A stretch of DNA of 64,000 nucleotides from Agapanthus africanus (taxonomy: Eukaryota; Streptophyta; Magnoliopsida; Asparagales; Amaryllidaceae). Location: contig CM057347.1 in assembly GCA_030015575.1 (NCBI GenBank), positions 508,837,176 to 508,901,175 of the forward strand, in the 5' to 3' direction. The position numbers and the translations under genes are program-made. The notes beneath the pieces were generated by a model. It ran no database searches and had not been told where the DNA came from. It worked only from the letters and a program-made list of their open reading frames with translations. Shown here piece by piece: positions 23,109-36,481 of this stretch. Each line of letters begins with the position of its first letter. Positions within the stretch are counted from its first letter, which is position 1.

Positions 23109-23599
23109 AGGGGTTTTTAAGTGTAACAACACTTTCTCCGACCCCATCCCCTGCACCGTCTTCTCTTCATCACCGGTCGGTCTCATTCTATCTCTTTCCT
23201 CCAACCTCATCTCCCTCCACGTTCTCAACCTCGCCGGATATATATATATATATATATAATTTAGGGGTTTTTAAGTGTAACAACAAATGTACGTGTTGTT
23301 GAGTCCGTGGGAAAGAATGGGAAATTTATAATTTCATCTTTTCTATTAATTAGTAAATAAAAACATGAGGTAGTGAAGAGAAAAAGGCAACAAACATTAA
23401 GGTGTCATGGTGCTGCAAAAAAGGCATTAAAATGGCAAAATGGTGAGACATCCAGACATTATTAAGTACACCTCAGCAGATCTATTTTATATTTAGTAAA
23501 TTCAATTAGTTAAAAAGATAAAATATTAATTAAATAATATATGCAATCTTTTCCTTATGCATGCTTACGTGTAACTTAAAGTAGGACAAACTAGAGTTT

Positions 23600-23636
<37 letters not shown>
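22497..23636. other. Region with a tandem duplication carrying (AT)n tracts
   Basis: 22941-23126 and 23127-23280 are near-identical tandem copies differing mainly in AT-tract length and one base in the unique part. The unit starts CAACACTTTCTCCGACCCC and ends GGGGTTTTTAAGTGTAA. In one plus-strand frame it reads SNTFSDPIPCTVFSSS and LTSLHVLNLAG, faintly like leucine-rich repeats; no gene can be supported. A separate (AT)n tract lies at 23603-23632. Confidence 0.7.
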
Positions 23637-24390
23637 GAGGAATGATCCTGTGAGAAGTAATATATGGTGAGAGCTATGAGAGCGAGTGACTTTAACTACT
23701 GAATATTATTTGATGGCATAGATTTAATAAACATTTTTTTTATTTAAATATAGAAATGAAAACCAAATCAAAACAAATTCATTACAAAATCCTACAGAAT
23801 CTCTCTCTCATATTGATATTTTTTTCTCCGCCTGGATTTCTTTTTTGGGGAAAAAATATACAAGGATGAATGATAAATTAAACAAAAGAGAAATTAAAAG
23901 AAATCTAAACAATTATGTGATCAAAATAAAATTTTATTTATATCGATGATAAAAGTATGCTTAAGAACATAATCAATTATGTCTGAAGCATCCAAAATAC
24001 AATCCATTTGATATTGAGAGTTGAACCCACTAGTTGAATTATTTCTCAAGATATTCAATTATATTTTTGTTAATTATATTCTTCTTGCTAACTAAACCTT
24101 TTTAATTTAATTAAATATCGAGTAATGCCTTAAAGTATGTTGTTTTCTCTATAAGAGAAAAGATGTTTATAATTTATTTGATAGATTTTATCTCCATTAG
24201 ATTCTCTCCAAAAGAGAGAAAAAGATATTCTACAAGATTTAGTAAAATTTAATTTGATTATATTATCTTTTCTATATTTATCTTTAAAAACAACTATTAA
24301 ATCTCAGTCATCAAATAATATCCGACGGTTATAGTCACTCCTTCTCCTTCTCCTGGCTCTCCCCTGTTACTTCTCATATGATCTTTTCTC
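23637..24390. mobile_element. Foldback element with ~90-bp inverted repeats
   Basis: GATCCTGTGAGAAGTAA at the left matches GATCATATGAGAAGTAA read from the right on the other strand. The similarity goes on with GAGTGACT and ATATTATTTGATG over about 90 bases. The 570-base interior is AT-rich and non-coding. No clear target duplication because the left flank is an AT tract. Confidence 0.6.
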
Positions 24391-25493
24391 TAACATAAAT
24401 AAACAAATCAATGGAATAAATATTTAAATTGATATTTCAACACTACCTCTTTATTATTTAATTTCTCAAACAAATGCAGAAGCATGATGAGGGGCATATC
24501 TTTACCATGCACTTTGGGTTTTTGGGTGTGCTTGGAACATGGAATGAAAGATTAGTGGGCCGAAAATATGATGACCGGAAATCTAATTTTAAGGAATCTT
24601 GTATTATCGTGTTTGATATATTGTAATCATCTTTGATGATATATGTATGTTGAACGGTTGGTGGGTAGACGACGGACTACGGATGGGCGGCGGCCAAACG
24701 GCTACGGGTCGACTACCGGCGCCGGGTAAAGCTACGGTAGTAGTGAACAATGAAGTTTGAATAGAACGGGCTCATTAGAGCTCTGCGCTCATCTTTTTTT
24801 GACCTGTTCGATAACATTGTTTGGTGGAATTGTGATGGTTGATGTCGTTAAAACCATGGTGTTGCACAAAAAAAAAAAATCAAATTCCTGATTTGTGACA
24901 GCTTCCGTTTTGCCCCATAGGATTTTCTCATTGTCATGTTATAACATTGCTTGATATACTCTAATTTGTTTAAATAAGGCAGTGACAAAACGAGGCTTCA
25001 TTATATTTTCATTATGTATTTGTAAGAGAAAGCCAAGGGAGTGGTATATGATGTATATTGGTATATAGAATGCATATATCTGAGTATGTATTTAGACAAA
25101 TAAAAAATATTAAATTTTTTTATTTAACCCTTTTTTATCAAACAATGTGAGAACAGTCCGTAGAATCGAAATGCTACAAAAGATCAACCAGTTTGGTTTC
25201 TCTCGTAGATTCTGTTGTATTGTCTCAAATGAAAGTAAAGCATTGTAAAATAGGCTTAATCTTTACTGAAATCCCTCCCAATTTGATAATGACGGCCAGA
25301 GCTAAGACAATAGCTAGAGGATATGAGCTTGAAGCAATTGGGGTTGATGTCACTAAAAATATCAAATTCCTTTTTAAGGTAATTTATAATCAAAATGTGT
25401 TAATTGTATAATCTCCTTTTATCTTTATTCTTCTTTTGGAGTTAATTTTTTTGTTTGTTATTTTTCTTAGAGTGCATAGAGTCCTCATAGTAG
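24391..25493. other. Intergenic, nothing recognised
   Basis: No gene or known repeat recognised. A 72-codon plus-strand frame at 25193-25411 shows no family features. Confidence 0.45.
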
Positions 25494-26241
25494 TGTTGGG
25501 GTTTTTCTGCTAGGCATGTAAAGAGGACGAGCAAAAATAAGAACACCCAATACCAATATTTAATACGGTTCGACCAACGGCCTATATCCATGGAGTAAAC
25601 ATGAGAATCTCTTCATTAATAACTCAGAATACCGGTACATTTTATATTTTCTCGCATCTCTCTTATATCTCAATGCTCATACAAACAAAAAGACTACTCT
25701 TCTGGTTCTCCATCTTCACATGTGGATGACTACCCTTCGTCTTTACTCTCGTCTCTTCATACAAACACAAATACCACTCTTTCGGTGCTCCGCCTTCACC
25801 TATGGATGAATACCCTCCGCTTTTGCCTTCGTCTTCTCTTTTTTTTTTTTTCATGTTTGGACACTTTTCTCTGATAAAACATTTATCTATTTATAGCACA
25901 AAATAATAGAATTCATACTCCAATTAAAATCTCATCAAATCTTCAAAACAAATCTTTAAATATCTTCACAAATCTTCAAATAAATCTCCAAAACAATTTT
26001 CAAATAAATTTTTAAATATTTCTTCAACAAACTTTCCTAAAATAAGCCAGAACCTGTTTACAGACGTCAGTAGACCAACCCTCAGACGTCTGCAGAACAA
26101 CACGTAAACATCTGATAGACATATCTTCAGATGTCTATACGCTCTCTGGATTTCTGAAAATCTCTTCTTCAGACGTCTGAAGCACTGTGCCTCAGAGGTC
26201 TGACCATTCTCTGTTGTTGAATGCAAGTCATTTTCATAACA
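25494..26241 (-). mobile_element. 3' LTR of a miniature copia-like element
   Basis: On the minus strand the LTR runs from TGTTATGAAAATGACTTGC (26241) to CCCCAACA (25494), 748 bases. It is preceded by the purine tract AAGGTGGAGAT, a typical copia polypurine tract. The partner LTR begins at 26513; both contain the segment with GGTTCGACCAACGGCCTA or a variant. Confidence 0.85.
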
Positions 26242-26512
26242 ATCTCCACCTTGACTTATATTCAACAAGTCGTTTTCTATCTTCTCTCTTCAACACCTTA
26301 CAAATTCTTTTTCTTCTAAGTTCCACCTTGACCCGAACTTTCTCATACCATCTTCCATTTATTGCCGCAATAAATTTAACCGTCTCTCTCGGATTTTTGA
26401 ACCAACACCTTCGAAATTACAATCTAAGAAGATGGAGAGCGGACACAAGCGTCGCCACCCACTATAAATTTAGACCGTAGAATCGAAGATCTTTCGGTTC
26501 CTTAATACCAAT
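26242..26512 (-). mobile_element. 271-base internal region between the two copia-like LTRs
   Basis: On the minus strand it opens two bases after the LTR with TGGTATTAAGGAACC, a decayed TGGTATCAGAGC-type primer site, and ends with AAGGTGGAGAT next to the 3' LTR. No coding capacity fits in between. The element is therefore either TRIM-like or has lost almost all of its interior. Confidence 0.75.
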
Positions 26513-26533
26513 TGTTGGGGGTTTTCCACTAGG

Positions 26534-29385
26534 TGTAACGACTCTAAAATCACTGTATAGAATTTTCTTGTTATTGTACAGAAAAGAGTATTACAATCTG
26601 TGTAATAGTTAAAAGTTGTTTTTGTTAAATAAAAGCAAGAACAAGCTTGTAGCTCATTGGTAAAGCCCCTGCATTGCTGTCGCGTAGTCTGTGTTCGATT
26701 CCCATCAGACACAATTATTTTTTCTGATTTTTCATTTTAATTTTTGGAAGCCCAAGAGTTGCACGTGCAATACACGGAGAAATGAAAAGTTTCAGAAAAA
26801 TCAAACAGGCTCAATGAGGTATACATACCCAAATACCTACGTGGCATGAATCTCGAGAAGATTGCCTCAATCCCGACCGCCCGTTTCTTCCATTCGGCCA
26901 GCGACGACGGTCAAGATGAACCCAAATGGCTCCGTGTTTTGCACACCCCCCTTCGACTCCCTTTAACTCCCCTGCACTGTTTGATTTTCCTACAATCAAA
27001 CAGAGACCTTTCAATTCACCATTTAATATCTTTTTAATGCATTTTAATCCAAAATTTTAATTTCCAAACTCTAATTCTTCATTATAAATACCACCACATG
27101 CCATAGCTCTCCCCCATTCTGAAATTCTAGCAAAAATTCTCTCAAACTCTCTAAGTGCCAAGTGGAGTTAAGCCCCTCAAGTAGAGTAGCGAGCCAAACT
27201 CGACGACCGAAGCATCTCCAATGAAACCACGACCTCCGAGAGCTTCTTCAATCTCTTCTTAACCTTCTAAAAAACCGTAAGTCCCTCTTCTCTTCTTTTC
27301 TTTCATCTCAATATGTTTTTTAAAACAAACCGATAAAAGAGGAGTCATCTCCGATATAGTTTTCTTTAACAATTGTAAGTCGTGTGATAAGCAAACGAGA
27401 TCAAACTAACATGTCACACTAATCCTAACCTTAATCACATCATTTAGTTTTTAGATTTAACAAAATTTTCATATGAAACCAGCATACAATGAACTTTTTC
27501 ATTAAAATATCATGAACTTTAGTGTATCCTCTTTTTATATCTAGTATACCCAAACCTTAGAACCTTCACGAGGTAATGACCTACCCCACCCGCACACTAT
27601 GATTTCATAGTACGGTATTCTAAGCATATGGGCAATTCAAAGTAAAATAATATAATTTTTTTATTAAAGTACCATGCCGTTTCAAAATGGGTTTCTTTAA
27701 ATTGGTATTTCGAAATTCTTAGCAATTACACCTCTACAACTCTCGTTAGGGCACCCGCTAATGGATGATACGGATTATCGCACATTCTTGGGACAGTAGA
27801 GCGAGATGCAGAACTCCTCACGGGGTATTCGATCTTGAAAAGAATAAAAATACGCTTTTTAAAAAACGCAACTTTTCTAAACAAAACTAATTTTTTGAAA
27901 AATTATATAAAAATCATAAATCTGCATTTTCAATAAAAACAAATTAAGAAACTATATTTTTAAAAAGAAAGATTAAAAATTATTAATAAAATATCACCAA
28001 GTTTCCAAAAGTAGTAGTTTTCATAAAAATACCACAAACTTTCAAAAAGCTAGGTTTTATCACCAAAACACCACAACAAATAAAATACATGTTCATGAAA
28101 ACCCTAAATATTATAAATCACCCTCGAGGTTATTTTTAAACAATATTAATATATATTTTTCATAAAACCCTCTCGAGATATGCAAAGGATATTTTAAGGA
28201 CTTTAGAATTAATATAGGTTTAAACGGGATCAATTCTCTTGAGCATCAGGGAGACGGAGAAAATGAGTGCTTGCCTATTCAGGTTAGACAACTTAACGGA
28301 GTTATCAAATGGCAAGTGTCTTGGAAAAAGATATAAATCCTGCCGTTCATATGCAACAGTTGCCGATATCTTCCGAACATAAGATTTTTAACAATTTACA
28401 TCAATTCACATGAAAAGACATGAACTTGAATCCAAACTCGAATATAAACTCGAGATCAAACTACTCGAACCAACTTAACTCGAACCAAGATTGCAATTGA
28501 CATGACTCGCATATTACTCGACTCGCTCGAATACATTCTACACCTTTTGCAATTTATGGTTTCGATCAAGACATGTTAATCAATCAATCCAATCAATTAA
28601 GTATATTAACCGGTTATATATATTATACTCGGGGTGCTTGGGATAGTTTCTTGTGTGAATCCAACGGAAACTTCAGAAGTCCTGTATTAACATCTTTTTT
28701 ATTTTATTCGAATATCAGTCGGGTTGACTTATCCACAGCCTAGAGCCCCGATGCTAACACATGAAATGAGCCCGTGTTTCCTTACTCCTGAGACCCCACT
28801 CTTGAGCTCGTGAATACTTCTACGGCTGCGTTGAAATTCACCCTTGGAACTTAACGTTAACATAGTGACCATATAAAGACCTATAGAATATATTTACCCA
28901 TGATCAAATACTCTTATTCGTCATATATATTCTACACTTGTTATTTTCTTTACTCTTACCTGCTTTTGGGACTTACCGAGCGCTAGTTCACTGACGGTCA
29001 TTCCACCCACTTTTCTTCTCTTGGAATGTTCGTCAGATACGGTCGAGACGGAGGAGGTTGAAGCCACAGAGGAGGACTACAACCAGATCGCTACTCAGGG
29101 CTAGCTCAGCTTCATTTTTTCTTCAGTTTATATATGCCACTTGTTTAGGCATTTTTCTTATTGTATTTACTTTCCAGCATAAACTCTTGTATTTGTAAAT
29201 ATTAGAAGTTGAATGTAAATAAAGATATTTTTTGAAAAATTTTACAGTCTCAATTTATTCTTGTATTGTGTATTATTGTTTTCAATACGCTTGGTATATT
29301 TATTTACGGAATGACCTTCCCTGGATAAATATGCCGCGGGCTTTCCATGTCACCATTTCCGTCTATTGGGAAGCGGGGCATGACA
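26534..29385 (+). mobile_element. Solo LTR (family S, copy 2)
   Basis: TGTAACGACTC...GGGCATGACA, 2,852 bases, flanked by CTAGG (26529-26533) and CCAGG (29386-29390), which match at four of five positions. Inside, in order: tRNA-like module, GCTCGACGAC-containing middle, the GGGACTTACCGAGCG segment, a hairpin at 28991-29036, and an AATAAA signal near 29217. No internal coding region. Confidence 0.85.
26642..26713 (+). other. tRNA-like module in solo LTR copy 2
   Basis: A box TAGCTCATTGG (26650-26660) and B box TGTTCGATTCC (26692-26702), 42 bases apart, followed by ATTATTTTTTCTG with a run of six T that could end RNA polymerase III transcription. This copy has the best B box of the four. Confidence 0.65.
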
Positions 29386-30692
29386 CCAGGTATGCAAGAA
29401 AGATGAGTAAAAATAAGAACACGCAACACCAATATTTAACGTGGTTCGACTAACGGTCTACACCCACGGGGGCAAACATGAGAATCTTTTTTTATTAATG
29501 ATCAAGAATACCGGTACATTTTTATTCTTTCCCATCTCTCTTATATCTCAACGTTCATAAAAACACAAAGACTACTCTTCTGGTGCTTCATCTTCACCTG
29601 TGGATGACTACCCTACGTCTTTGCCTTCGTCTCTTCATACAAACACAAAGAATACTCTTCTGGTCCTCCACCTTCACATGTGGATGAATACCCTTCGCCT
29701 TTGCCTTCATCTTATCTTCTTTTTCTTCTTCTTCATATTTGGACATTTTCCTTTGATAAAGCCCTTCTCTATTTATAGCACAAAATAATTGAATTCCTAC
29801 TCCAATTAGAATCTCATCAAATCTTCAAACTTCTCTTCACAGATCTCCAAAACAATTTTCAAATAAATCATCAAATATTTCTCCAACAAACTTTCTTAAA
29901 ATATGCCAGAACTCGTCGACAGATGTCTAAAGACCAATCCTCAGACGTCTGTAGAACAACCCTCAAACGTCTAATAGACATATTTTCATATGTCTGAACG
30001 CTCTTTGGATTTTTAAAAATTTCTTTGTTTACCGCCGAAGACTGGACCGAGACGTTGAGACGTTTAGTCTAAATTTGGGGACGGATGCTATTTGGATATA
30101 TCCATCCACCTCTCCGAAAATACCAAGTTGATTTATGACACCGTATATCGGACATTTGAATAGATGCGACCGATCTAGCAGATTTTATCAGATTCCCTCT
30201 CATTTATAAGGGTTTTTTTTATTGTGGGGATGCTCTTCCCTGCAGTCGCAAACCCCTGCAGTGAATTACGTTATCGCGTTGTAATAACAACTTTCTCCTG
30301 CTCCAGTAGGTCACTTCATGTCTTGTTGTGTTTTATTTATTTTGATTGCCCGTGGATTGTATACAGAAACTAGTTTATATCGTCATCCGTAGGGTGCGGA
30401 TTAGTCCAAATTCGTATATATTAGATTTAGGTTTGAATTTAGGTTATATGTTCCGTCAGTTTAAATAATATTTTATTTTATTTAAGAACTGTTAATCTGG
30501 TTTTAGATTAAGATCAACTTAAATATATAAGCATATGAGCTCAGTTTATTTTAACTAAGAATACGTTAGTCTTGTATGAAACTAATATCAACTTAGAAAT
30601 ATTGTCACGCCCTGCTTCCCAGTGTACGGAAACGGTGACGTGGCGGGCCGCAACGTATTTACTAAGAAATAAATACGTTAAGCGTAATTAAG

Positions 30693-30731
<39 letters not shown>

Positions 30732-31427
30732 GCACAAGAATGACAAGTGATATAAAATAAACAGCAATCTTTATTTACATTCATCTTTACATACAATTGT
30801 TTTTGAAAAGGAAAGATACAATTAAATAAGTAGTGCCTAAACAGTGTCATACAAAATAAAATAAGTACAAGATGAACTAGTAGTCCGGCTGAGCGGTGAG
30901 CTGCTCCAAGTCCTCCTGGCTAGGCTCGATCTCCTGAGAGTCCGGTCCTCCTGACGAACATTCCAAAGAAAGAAATAGAAGGAATGTCGTCAGCGAACTA
31001 GCGCTCGGTAAGTCCCAAAAGAAGGAATGGAATATAACAAGTAATCAGAATTGAACTGGTAAGTTGTATAAGTATATGGTTGTTATTCTAGCGTAGTTGT
31101 TTGTAACTTGGTACAGAAGGTATTTGTGTATACGAGAGGAGTCCATCTTACCCCGTGGACTATGGTAACATGTAGTACAAGGCCACGTCAAAACCCACAA
31201 GACAATGACACGAGAGTTCATGTAGGTATCTTTTAAGTGACCATCTCGTGCCACGCTATACATTCCGTACCAATCTACCCCATTATCCCCGTGTGATATA
31301 TTGTATAGAGTTATATTTACAAGCCTTGCCGAAACTATGGATCAAGTTCAGGATGTAATCATGTATTCAAGTAGTCAGGTCAAGTTATAACCATGGTTCG
31401 GTCAAGTCAAGTATTCAGGTTTGATAC

Positions 31428-34400
31428 TGTAACAACCCTAATTTTCTTATACACTTTTTCCATACAAATTTTTAAATTGTTTTTTTTCAAAATCCTTAAA
31501 GGGGTATTTATTGCCTGAGCACAAGATAAGTAATTAATTAGCAATTTAATTACAAGCAAGAGCTTGTAACTCATTGGTAATACCTTGCATTGCTGAACCA
31601 AGCCACCAGATTTCAAATCCCATACACCATATTATTTTTAATATTAATTTTTTAAAACCTTTAGAATACCAAGGGTTTACACGTGCATATCTCACAAAAA
31701 CCCCACTACACCCAAAAATGTAACATTGCCAAAGGTTAGATGAACCGTCGGGGGGGATCCCGGCCGCCTGACTCGACCGGGAATCGGCCAAATCGGCCTT
31801 GACTCGGCCGACTCAGTCCTCCAACCGAGTCACGGCCGAGTCGGCCGATTCCGGCGACGACCCCAACATGAAAGTTGTGTCTTTTCATATTCCCTATGCA
31901 CCTGCAAAATTTCAGCCTCAGACCATTTCCAGAGCTCTTTTAAAACCCCAATTACTCCACTTTTAATACATTTTAATACATTTTATCACATTTTTCATTT
32001 TAACCTTTCATCTACCCTAACCCTAGCCTAACCCTATAAATACCTCCCCTACCCTCTACCCTCTCACCCCAAAATTCTGAGCCCACTCTCTCAAAATTCT
32101 AAGAAAACTTGTGTACTTTGAAAACAAGCTTGAGGCGAAGCTCCGGCGAAATCTACGGCAAACTTCCGGCGATCGTTTTAGGAACTACCGGCAACGACGC
32201 AACACATCGGCTATTCCTCCACTTCCCACTCACTCTCTTGTGTAATCTAAAACCCGTAAGTCCCAATTTCTATCTATCTCTTCTATCTAAAAATACGGAT
32301 TTACAAAACCCGACGGAATCGGAACAAATCCGATTTCCGATTCGGTTTCCTATAAAATTCCACTTCTCACTAATACAATCATACTTAAACTCTCTCATGT
32401 TGACTATTAAATACTAATCAAACAAATTGATCAAGTTTCATTACATAAAATGATAGCTATTTCCATTCATCGTATTTTTCACTTAAATACCACATTGTTT
32501 CAATCCTACATTTAACTCCATCAAACTTGCTATACATTCAAAGTAGATCACGAGATAACGACCTACCTCCTCACACACTCGCATACAACCTAACACGATA
32601 CCCTCGAGAACTCAGAATACGGAAAACAAACATTTTCATTTAAATACCCTTTACTAAATAAAGCCATTCTAAAAGATTTAGTATTGATACACTTTTTAAA
32701 TAAATACCACTTATTATGAAACTAAGATAAGTTATGGACATCAGTCGTTTATCTAAACCTGACTTTATGGTGTCTAGGCTAGGCAAGTGAGAAAGGTAAT
32801 TTTAAAAGGCCCGTCTCACGGTGATTCGTGAGCAGATCCCTCCTTTCTTCACTTGTACTTACCTGGCCACAATTGGCGGTGAAGAGGCGATTTGAGGTAT
32901 CTCACAACTTGTCGTTTTGGACCAGTTAGGAATAGTCTAATTGACTTAGGAGACCTTAGAACATAGATTACGGAAAATTGACATCTTTAAAAATAAATAC
33001 CATTTACTTAATAAAACCGTTTTCTAAAGGATTTAGTATTTATACAATCTTTGCAAAGCGCCGCTACAACCCATTTTGGGGAACCGATGGTGCGGATTAT
33101 CGCACATCCTCGGGCTTAGTAGTGCGAGATTCAGACTTCCGCAAGGAGCATTCGGTCTCGAAAGATTTAAAATACGACATCTTAAAAAAATGAGATTTTT
33201 AGAATATAAAAAATATATTAAAATTATTTTTGTATAAATATATGTATATTTATCATTAAAATACCTATTTTGTTATGATATAAATATTCCACTTTTTCTA
33301 AAAATCACAAGAATAAATTTTTCACTAAAATACCATGAATTCCAAATAAATCAATATTACAGATAAATACCTTTATTTATGAAACTAGGATATTTTCACT
33401 AGAAATATCACAATATAAAATCCACATTCATTACAACTCTAAAGACGAATAATAAATACTTGAGGTGTATTTTGAAAAGTATATAAAAGTATTTTTAAAT
33501 AAAACTCCCTCAAGTTCTATAAATTAGCCTAAGGACCCTAGTAAACATAGGTTTAAGCAGAACCAATCTCTTGAGCCCCAGGGAGCCGGAGAATTGGGTG
33601 CTTGCCTATCTAAGGTAGACAAATTAATAAAAACAATCAGGACTTCAATATACTTTGCTAATTGTCTGACTCAGTTTGAGTCTCTGTATAATCTGACTTG
33701 AATATGATTCAAGTACAATCTACAATCTATAATTGTCAATATTATAATTCAACATGAATTCATGAATCCAATTATCAATCTATACAACTTGACTGAACTG
33801 AACCATGGATATACATTCCATTTATATTGTTCTCCAGTTATTCCATTTACATGATTCTACGGTTACATCCGTTTACTGATATCATGGTTTCGGTCAGTCT
33901 TTCAATTATACACTCAATACAATATACAGTACAAAATAATACAAATAAAACACTACGGGGTTTAAGGGGTAGACTGGTACGGAAGGTGTTAAAAATGGCA
34001 CGAGACTGCAAGATTTAAGACACCTAACATGAATCCAATTGCCGTTGTTCCGGGCCTTCTAACGGAGCCTTATACTTCCATTTGCCTCTAGTCTCTGGCA
34101 TATAGAGACTCCTCTCGTATACACTGCCATCCTTCTGTATCAAGCTACAAACAACAGCGTTAACACTAAATACAATAATATAATAATATAATACAACATT
34201 AAAAGCTACTCTCTCTCTCTCTCTTACTCTCTGTCTTTTCTACTTCTCCCTTCTCTTTGAGACTTACCGAGCGACCTGTTCGCTGACGACGTTCTATTTC
34301 TTTCTTCTTTGAATGTCGTCAGGTGATTTGGACCCGGCAGAGATCGAGCCATCTGTAGAAGACTTGGATCAGTACAGCGAAGACCCTGAGCTCTAGACAT

Positions 34401-34658
34401 TGTACATTTTCCATTCAGTACTTTTCATTTCCTGTTATGCCATTGTTTAGGCATCGCTTTTATTTCAGTTGTATTTCCTTTTCATGCATTATACAAAAGA
34501 ATGTTAATAAATAAAAGTTGCTGTTTTTACTATACCTTGTCTCTTGTGTACAATTTCTTTTATATTGCTTAGTTACGCTTAGCGTATTTACTTCAGAGCA
34601 AATATGTAGCGGACCAGTCCCGTCCTCTTCGCCGTATACCGGGAAGCGAGGCGTGACA
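31428..34658 (+). mobile_element. Solo LTR (family S, copy 3), nested in copy 4
   Basis: TGTAACAACCC...GAGGCGTGACA, flanked by perfect GATAC (31423-31427, 34659-34663). At 3,231 bases it is about 370 longer than its relatives because of extra sequence at about 32690-33040, bounded by a local duplication of AGATTACGGAAAA...GATTTAGTATT. Confidence 0.93.
31559..31632 (+). other. tRNA-like module in solo LTR copy 3
   Basis: TAACTCATTGG (31567-31577) and ATTTCAAATCC (31610-31620), 43 bases apart; both boxes carry one change from copy 1. Confidence 0.5.
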
Positions 34659-36481
34659 GATACTGATGTTTGAATTCAAGTATTCAGGTTCAAGTTCAAG
34701 TATTCATATTAGACTTTGGATTCAGGTTTAAATAGACTCAGACTTGAGTTTGGATTCAGGTTTGAGATCGACTCAGACTTAAGTCAGACACTTGTAATTA
34801 ATTTAGATCTTGAATTAGGTTCGAGAGTTATCGGTAACTGCTGCATTTAGACGGCAGGATTTGTGTTTTTTTCCAAGACAATTATTATTGATAACTCCGT
34901 TAAGTTTTCTATCTTAAATAGGTAAGCACTCACTTTCTCCGGCTCCCTGGGGCTCAAGAGAATTGATCCCGCTTAAACCTATATTTACTAAAGTTCTTAA
35001 ATATTGTTTTATATAACCCGAGGGGGTTTTATGAAAAATATTTTTAATAAAATTAAAAATAAACCTCAAGAAGTTATTTATATTATTTAGGGTTTTCATG
35101 GATTTGAATTTTTAGGATTTGAGATATTTTAGTGATAATTACATAGCTTGGAAAGTTCATAGTATTTTATTGTAAAACTTGTCTTTTGTTGGTATTTTGA
35201 TGATATTTTGGTGAAACTTGTAATTCTTTTATTTAAAAAAAATGCAAGTTTATTATATTTTGAAAATATATAGATTTGTAATTTTTATATAATTATTAAA
35301 AATTAAATTTTATTTAAGTAGAAAAATGTGTTTTTCTTAAAAACCGTATTTAAAAACCTTCGAGACCGAATGCTCTGTGAGGAGGTCTGCATCTCGCTCT
35401 ACTTGCCCAAGGATGTGCGATAATTCGCACCATCCAATAGCGGGTCCCTTAAAGAGGGTTGTAGAGGTATATTCGCAAAGGAATTAAGAATACTGTTTTA
35501 AAAGAAAATCGTTTTAAAGTGAGTGGTATTTTAATGTAATATTATCCTCGAAACAACAATTCATACAAAAGAGGTATTATGCTATGGAACCATGTGTGCG
35601 TGTGGGGTAGGTCATTACCCCCTGAAGTTTTCCTAAGATATTGTTTTAACAAAACTAAAAGAGATGATATTTAAAGTTCATGGTATTTAAACGAAAAACT
35701 TAAATTAAAGTTATTTTGCATGGAATTCTAGGTTAAAATTTATTCTAAACATTATGATTTAAGGTTACAAGTGATGTGTACAAGTTAGATTGAACAAAGT
35801 ATTAAAGAGAAGAAGTTTTTCTACGGTTTTGAAAAAGATATCGGTATTAATTTCACTTACCGAAATATGTTTTGAAATGGAATTTCAAAGAATAAGAAAA
35901 GGGATTGATAGGGACTTACAAGTTAGGAGGCTTAAAGAAAGGTATAAGAAGAGAGGGTTGTCGTCGTGGCGTCACGGGAGCGCCGGAATTGCTTCGATCC
36001 TTCGCCGGAAGTTGACCGCTTGCTAACTCCTCTTTACTCCACCTGTACTTAGAGAATTTTTGAGAGTTTTGGCTAGAAATTTCAAAATAATGTTGTACCA
36101 AAGGGTAGGGTGGTATTTATAGTATAGAATTATGGTTTTGGAATTAAAATGCATTAAAAAAATGATAAATGGTGAAATGAAAGGTCTCTGTTTGATTGCA
36201 GGGAAATCAAACAGTGCAGGGGAGTTAGGAGTAGGGGAAGAGTCAAGTGTGCAAAGCCTGGGCCTCATTTGCTTCAGTTGAACCGTCGGTACCGGCCTAA
36301 AAGGGATTTCCGCCGGCCGATCTGGGGAGTTGGGTCTCTGGATTAATGCCACGTGTACTTCTTAGTGTTTAAACTCTTTTGCACATGTTTGATTTTTCTG
36401 ACTTTTCATTTTTATGTATATTGCACGTGTAAATTTCTGGGCTTCCAAAGAGTTAAAAAGAAAAATCAGAAAAAATAATGT

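Larger units (their letters stand above)
26513..30025 (-). mobile_element. 5' LTR of the miniature copia-like element, split and truncated
   Basis: 26513-26533 and 29391-30025 together match 25494-26150 of the other LTR. A family S solo LTR (26534-29385) sits 21 bases inside it. The match stops at TTTCTT (30025), where a Tat LTR begins; the remainder should lie on the far side of that insertion, outside the window. Confidence 0.8.

Noticed and set aside
26642-26713. Functional tRNA gene
   Set aside because: A and B boxes are good but the acceptor and anticodon stems do not pair, and the module repeats within LTRs.
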